Under the pieces are notes generated by a model that saw only the letters and a program-made list of their open reading frames with translations, was not told the DNA's origin and did not search any database. Positions 60,556-64,000 of a stretch of DNA of 64,000 nucleotides are shown here, one piece after another. The position numbers and the translations under genes were made by a program. How positions within the stretch are numbered: the first letter of the stretch is position 1; each line of letters begins with the position of its first letter. The stretch spans positions 1,514,001-1,578,000 of the forward strand of contig JAFMOC010000016.1 of the NCBI GenBank assembly GCA_019802505.1, written 5' to 3'. The stretch comes from Corydoras sp. C115. Its lineage: Eukaryota > Chordata > Actinopteri > Siluriformes > Callichthyidae.

Positions 60556-61504
60556 ATACATTAGATTGAACATGTTTTAGTAGTTGCTGTCATTGTTGCA
60601 CAGCAGACATCACTGTCTCCATATAGTAAACGTTCCTGGGTTTGATTCCTGGAGAGGTAGTCAAAGTCCTTTCTATTTAAAGTTTGCATGTTCTCTTTAT
60701 GTGTGTCTGAGCTTAGTTTTGGGATTTTTTTAATTTACCCTCTCAATTGAAAAACATGCTGATTAGCAAATTAGAAATGCTGAGTGCAGTGTATCTGCAC
60801 TGGAATGAATTTGAAATGTCTTTGACATTTGGTCTAAGCTGTGACACACATCACATCCTCTCAACCATAATCATGATAGATAACTAATAAAATCATTAAA
60901 TGAATGAATGTACAACTTAAATATAATCTGATCCATCATGCAACACATATTTAACACATTATAGCTGCATCCGAAATCACCAAAAACTGTAGGTACTAAT
61001 TTTAATCTTAGTAAAAACTGGTAAAGCAGTAAGCCTTTAAAGTAAGCACACATCATGTATAACATTACCTCATTTATTGTAAGAGGTCACACTGCCACTG
61101 TTAATGTTTCACTGTTCAGTAAAGATTATAGTGTTATTAGATGTTGAACATAACTGTGATTTTGTTATTTTATTGTGGTTGTAACTTGTTTATACTTTAA
61201 TTTATAAACGGTCGACTCTCCACTGTTTGACATTCTATTTTTTCAGCTTGATCATGTGATTGGGTAGCACAGTGTGCTGTGGACGCTTACTTCAAAATGG
61301 CTTCCAATTCACTTTGTCTGAATATGTATCAAGTAGAAGGTGATTATTCCCCTGACGACATAGTTTCCATACTTGCCTATAGCTTTTGTCTATGTAGTAG
61401 GCTATGTAGATTCTTACATATGATATTTCAGCCATGGCCCTTCTCTTTGATTCTGTATTTTTAATTGGCGCAAAAATAAATGCAATTAAATGTTTATATT
61501 GCCA

Positions 61505-61710
61505 GAGGAATGCTGTGGATGGAGCCTCCAGGCAGGAGGAGGAGAGAAATGCTAAATAGAAGCTTTATGGATGTGATGAGTAAGGACATGCAGGTGGTTG
61601 AGGTGATGGAGTATGCTTAGAACAGGAAGAGATGGAGAATAATAATCTGCTGTAGCACCACCTAATGGGAACAGCCGAAAGAGAAAGAAAGAGAAATAAA
61701 TCTTTACATT
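61505..61710 (+). pseudogene. 3' remnant of an RTE-type LINE
   Basis: Shifting frames give fragments MLWMEPPGRRRREML, RSFMDVMSKDMQVVEVME and KRWRIIICC, followed by AATGGGAACAGCCGAAAGAG. These resemble the carboxyl end of a fish non-LTR element whose 3' end carries GGAGCAGCCGAAAG. Stops are present; it is dead. The clade assignment is tentative. Confidence 0.6.
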
Positions 61711-62175
61711 TATTTTACTATTGAGTTATAACACAAAAATGACACAACCACCATAATGACCATCCATCAACCATCCAGTTTAAAGTAAACACTTTGTTTT
61801 TGCACTGAAGACACAGAACTGTCCATGGATGACTAACTAAATGTAAAGAAAATGAATAAGGTTTCTGTTTCTACAGTGACTGTCTTACTTTACTTTTCTT
61901 TACTGTCTGAGCTGCAGCAGCACATTTGGACAGTCGTTTCCTGATGCACACAGCGAGGTCTCTAACAATTCAGCCCATATTTAATACTCAATATAATGAA
62001 CCTGTCAGAGGTTAAATAAATTGTTTATGCTGACATGAACGAGTGCCCCATAAGCTTCCATAGAGCAGCTGTGCTGTATAGCCAGTAACTGAGTGCTGTG
62101 TAACTGAGCATGTATTAATTTGAAAAATAATGAAAATATAGTCCGATAATATTCTCCATTTTTTGCTCCTCCTTA

Positions 62176-62202
62176 ACCACCACTAAGCCACTGTGCCACC
62201 CG
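62176..62202 (-). repeat. Head fragment of family A SINE
   Basis: AACCACCACTAAGCCACTGTGCCACC is the reverse complement of the tRNA-like head start. Nothing else of the SINE remains. Confidence 0.5.
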
Positions 62203-62684
62203 ATAAACATTTTAGTTTGTTAAAAATTTCTAAAAAATAAATAACATTATTATGTTGAATTTATTTTAATCATGAAACTTTAATCATTAGAAAATCTTAG
62301 TCATACATTCTGAACTGAAACCAAACATGCCAGAGAAGGAATATGCCTGTAAAACATGTTCCAAATGGTGCAGAGCGGTGGGAATCAGGTAAAGGAAAGC
62401 ATTTCCTTGAGTGTGTATAATTACATTCTATTCAAAGCTGCTGGCAGACTGTGATTATTAAAAACAATAGTAGAAATAAAACACTACCCCTCATTTTTGT
62501 TGCTGGAAGTGCATTTACTTTAGTTCTGTACTTGAGGTACTTTACTCAAATTCCTTTGTTATTTTATTCTTTCATGATAGTAATATAATACTTTCTGCTT
62601 CACCATATTTTTACATGCATCAGTCATTATTAATATATAAATAAAAATTAATGAAAAGCCCAAAACCAGATTTCTTTTGAATGT

Positions 62685-62800
62685 AGTTATGCGACTACAA
62701 TACTTGTGGCAGCTGTTGTTTATGAGGGATTATAATATTTGTAGCAACCTTGTTTATGAGGGATTACAATAGGTGTGGTAACCGCTGATTCTTTCGTGGA
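62685..62800 (-). repeat. Reverse-oriented copies of the about 40-bp unit seen in ddx49 intron 5
   Basis: Two and a half units contain GTGGCAGCTGTTGTTTATGA and GTAGCAACCTTGTTTATGAG, joined by GGATTATAATATT-type spacers. On the minus strand this matches the phrase AACAGTTGCCACAACT + TATAATCCCTTATA of 35225-35470. Confidence 0.45.
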
Positions 62801-64000
62801 CAGACGTACAAAGCACAAACATTTGTTATGTTCAGCTCTGCAGGCATCACAAACTAAAGATCTTTTTCTGGCAGCATTTTTGTAAACTTTACAAATTTAC
62901 ATTTTTTTTTCTCCCCCTCTCTCAGATTTGATTGCCTATCAGAAAAATCTATGTTTGCTAGCAAGCTAGTGAAACGGCAAATTTAAGTACTTCTTACAAC
63001 CACAGTCATTTTTTAAGAGACGTCAGCGGTTCAGTCATGGCTGCACTTTACTGTGACTGGAAATCCTGCTGTATCAGTACTTGGGTATTTGATGCAAAAC
63101 GATTTTGGCTGTCATACATTTTCTTTTTAGGTTTGCCTGTTTTTGTTTTGAGTAGCTTAATTTATTCACCTTCCACTAATGAACTTTCATCACTATTAAA
63201 GAATCACAGTATAACCTTACATAAGACCTGTCATCTCTCTTCATCCAAACCTCTAGATGTTTATTGACTGTGGTCGTTTCTGAACTCCGGTCCTTTGTTG
63301 TCATACACTGATGCTAAAGCAAATGCCATAGCAGTATTGTGCCCTTTAATGGCAGATTGATTTTTACCACAATTCAGCCATTCATAATTTATTAACTCAA
63401 AAAGCAAGTAATTTAATGCTGAACTCTTCTGTGCAGCATCAAACATTGAGCGCCCTCAGGATTTCTGCAGATATCACACAGCCAGAGCATCCTAAATATA
63501 GAGTCCCACTTTTAGAAACACATGATGTGAAGAGTTTATCAGCGTCACAGCCGCTGCTGCAGACCAACCACCTTTTTCCTCTTCCAAGGTTTATTTTGAA
63601 TTCCATATCATCAAAATAAAAGCAAAATATGAACCATATTGTTTGTCTTGTAAAAAACATTATAATGATGATTCATATCGTCTGAAACTAAAGGTGCAGC
63701 AATGACATTTTTGGTGTCCAAATAAATTATTAACATTTTTACTTCACAGGAGCAAAAAATAGGTCTGATACCTGAAATTAAAATATATTAAGCTTAATGG
63801 TCCTGAAAAAAAAAAAAAATCAATTATCACAAAAAAAAACAGAATTTAATTAAAAAAAAGATAAAGAAGCTTAGTTCCAGAGCCTCAAATTTTGCTTGAG
63901 AATTTATTCACACTCAATATATTTTCTTTTTATTCTGAAGATTTAAACATAATGTATTAAATATTTCTTGTATATTCCATGTATTTAAATCTTTTAAATG

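Larger units (their letters stand above)
57205..64000. other. rab3a upstream intron / flank, no exon recognised
   Basis: This 6.8-kb stretch must contain or lead to the non-coding first exon of rab3a, but no CpG island or clear promoter stands out. It contains an old family A SINE, a T31 run (58041-58071), a (TG)n tract, a family C copy, an RTE-like LINE fragment and an about 40-bp repeat pair. Otherwise it is AT-rich and unrecognised. Confidence 0.5.

Overview
This window is vertebrate nuclear DNA, almost certainly from a teleost fish. It holds widely spaced genes with multi-exon GT-AG structures, CpG-rich first exons, a dense load of fish-type SINEs, L2-like and RTE-like LINE remnants, hAT and Tc1-like DNA elements, and many microsatellites. 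The repeat flavour is reminiscent of otophysan fishes (catfishes, characins, knifefishes), but that is an impression from memory rather than a demonstrated placement. There is no sign of bacterial, phage or CRISPR content.

Five protein-coding genes are readable, and all were reconstructed exon by exon with consistent splice phases. (1) crtc1, minus strand, 16105 down to 1108, 11 coding exons; the last coding exon lies off the left edge. (2) klhl26, minus strand, 29841 to 23164, 3 coding exons, 605 aa, complete. (3) ddx49, plus strand, 32207 to 41461, 13 exons, 475 aa, complete. (4) lsm4, plus strand, 43616 to 46557, 5 exons, 142 aa, complete; its first coding exon contributes only the ATG. 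(5) rab3a, minus strand, 57204 to 51741, 4 coding exons, 220 aa, complete; its non-coding first exon was not located. klhl26 and crtc1 are tandem, klhl26 and ddx49 are divergent across 2.4 kb, and lsm4 and rab3a are convergent. From memory, all five human orthologues lie in 19p13.11, so this looks like a compacted conserved block.

The genes do not form a pathway. They encode a CREB coactivator, a Cullin-3 adaptor-type Kelch protein, a nucleolar DEAD-box helicase, a U6 snRNP/decapping Lsm subunit and a synaptic-vesicle Rab.

The space between exons is dominated by repeats. About 19 copies or fragments belong to one tRNA-headed SINE family (called family A here), many with intact target-site duplications. 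A second tRNA-headed SINE (family B) shares its 3' tail with the L2-like LINE copies here. Two further dispersed families are labelled C and D. The best observations are a textbook U12-type AT-AC intron in crtc1, a tandem pair of family-A SINEs bracketed by three copies of one target-site sequence, nested insertions with clean target duplications, and a degenerate minisatellite abutting a crtc1 exon. I found no convincing undescribed multi-gene system; this is an ordinary conserved gene block with interesting splice-site and repeat biology.
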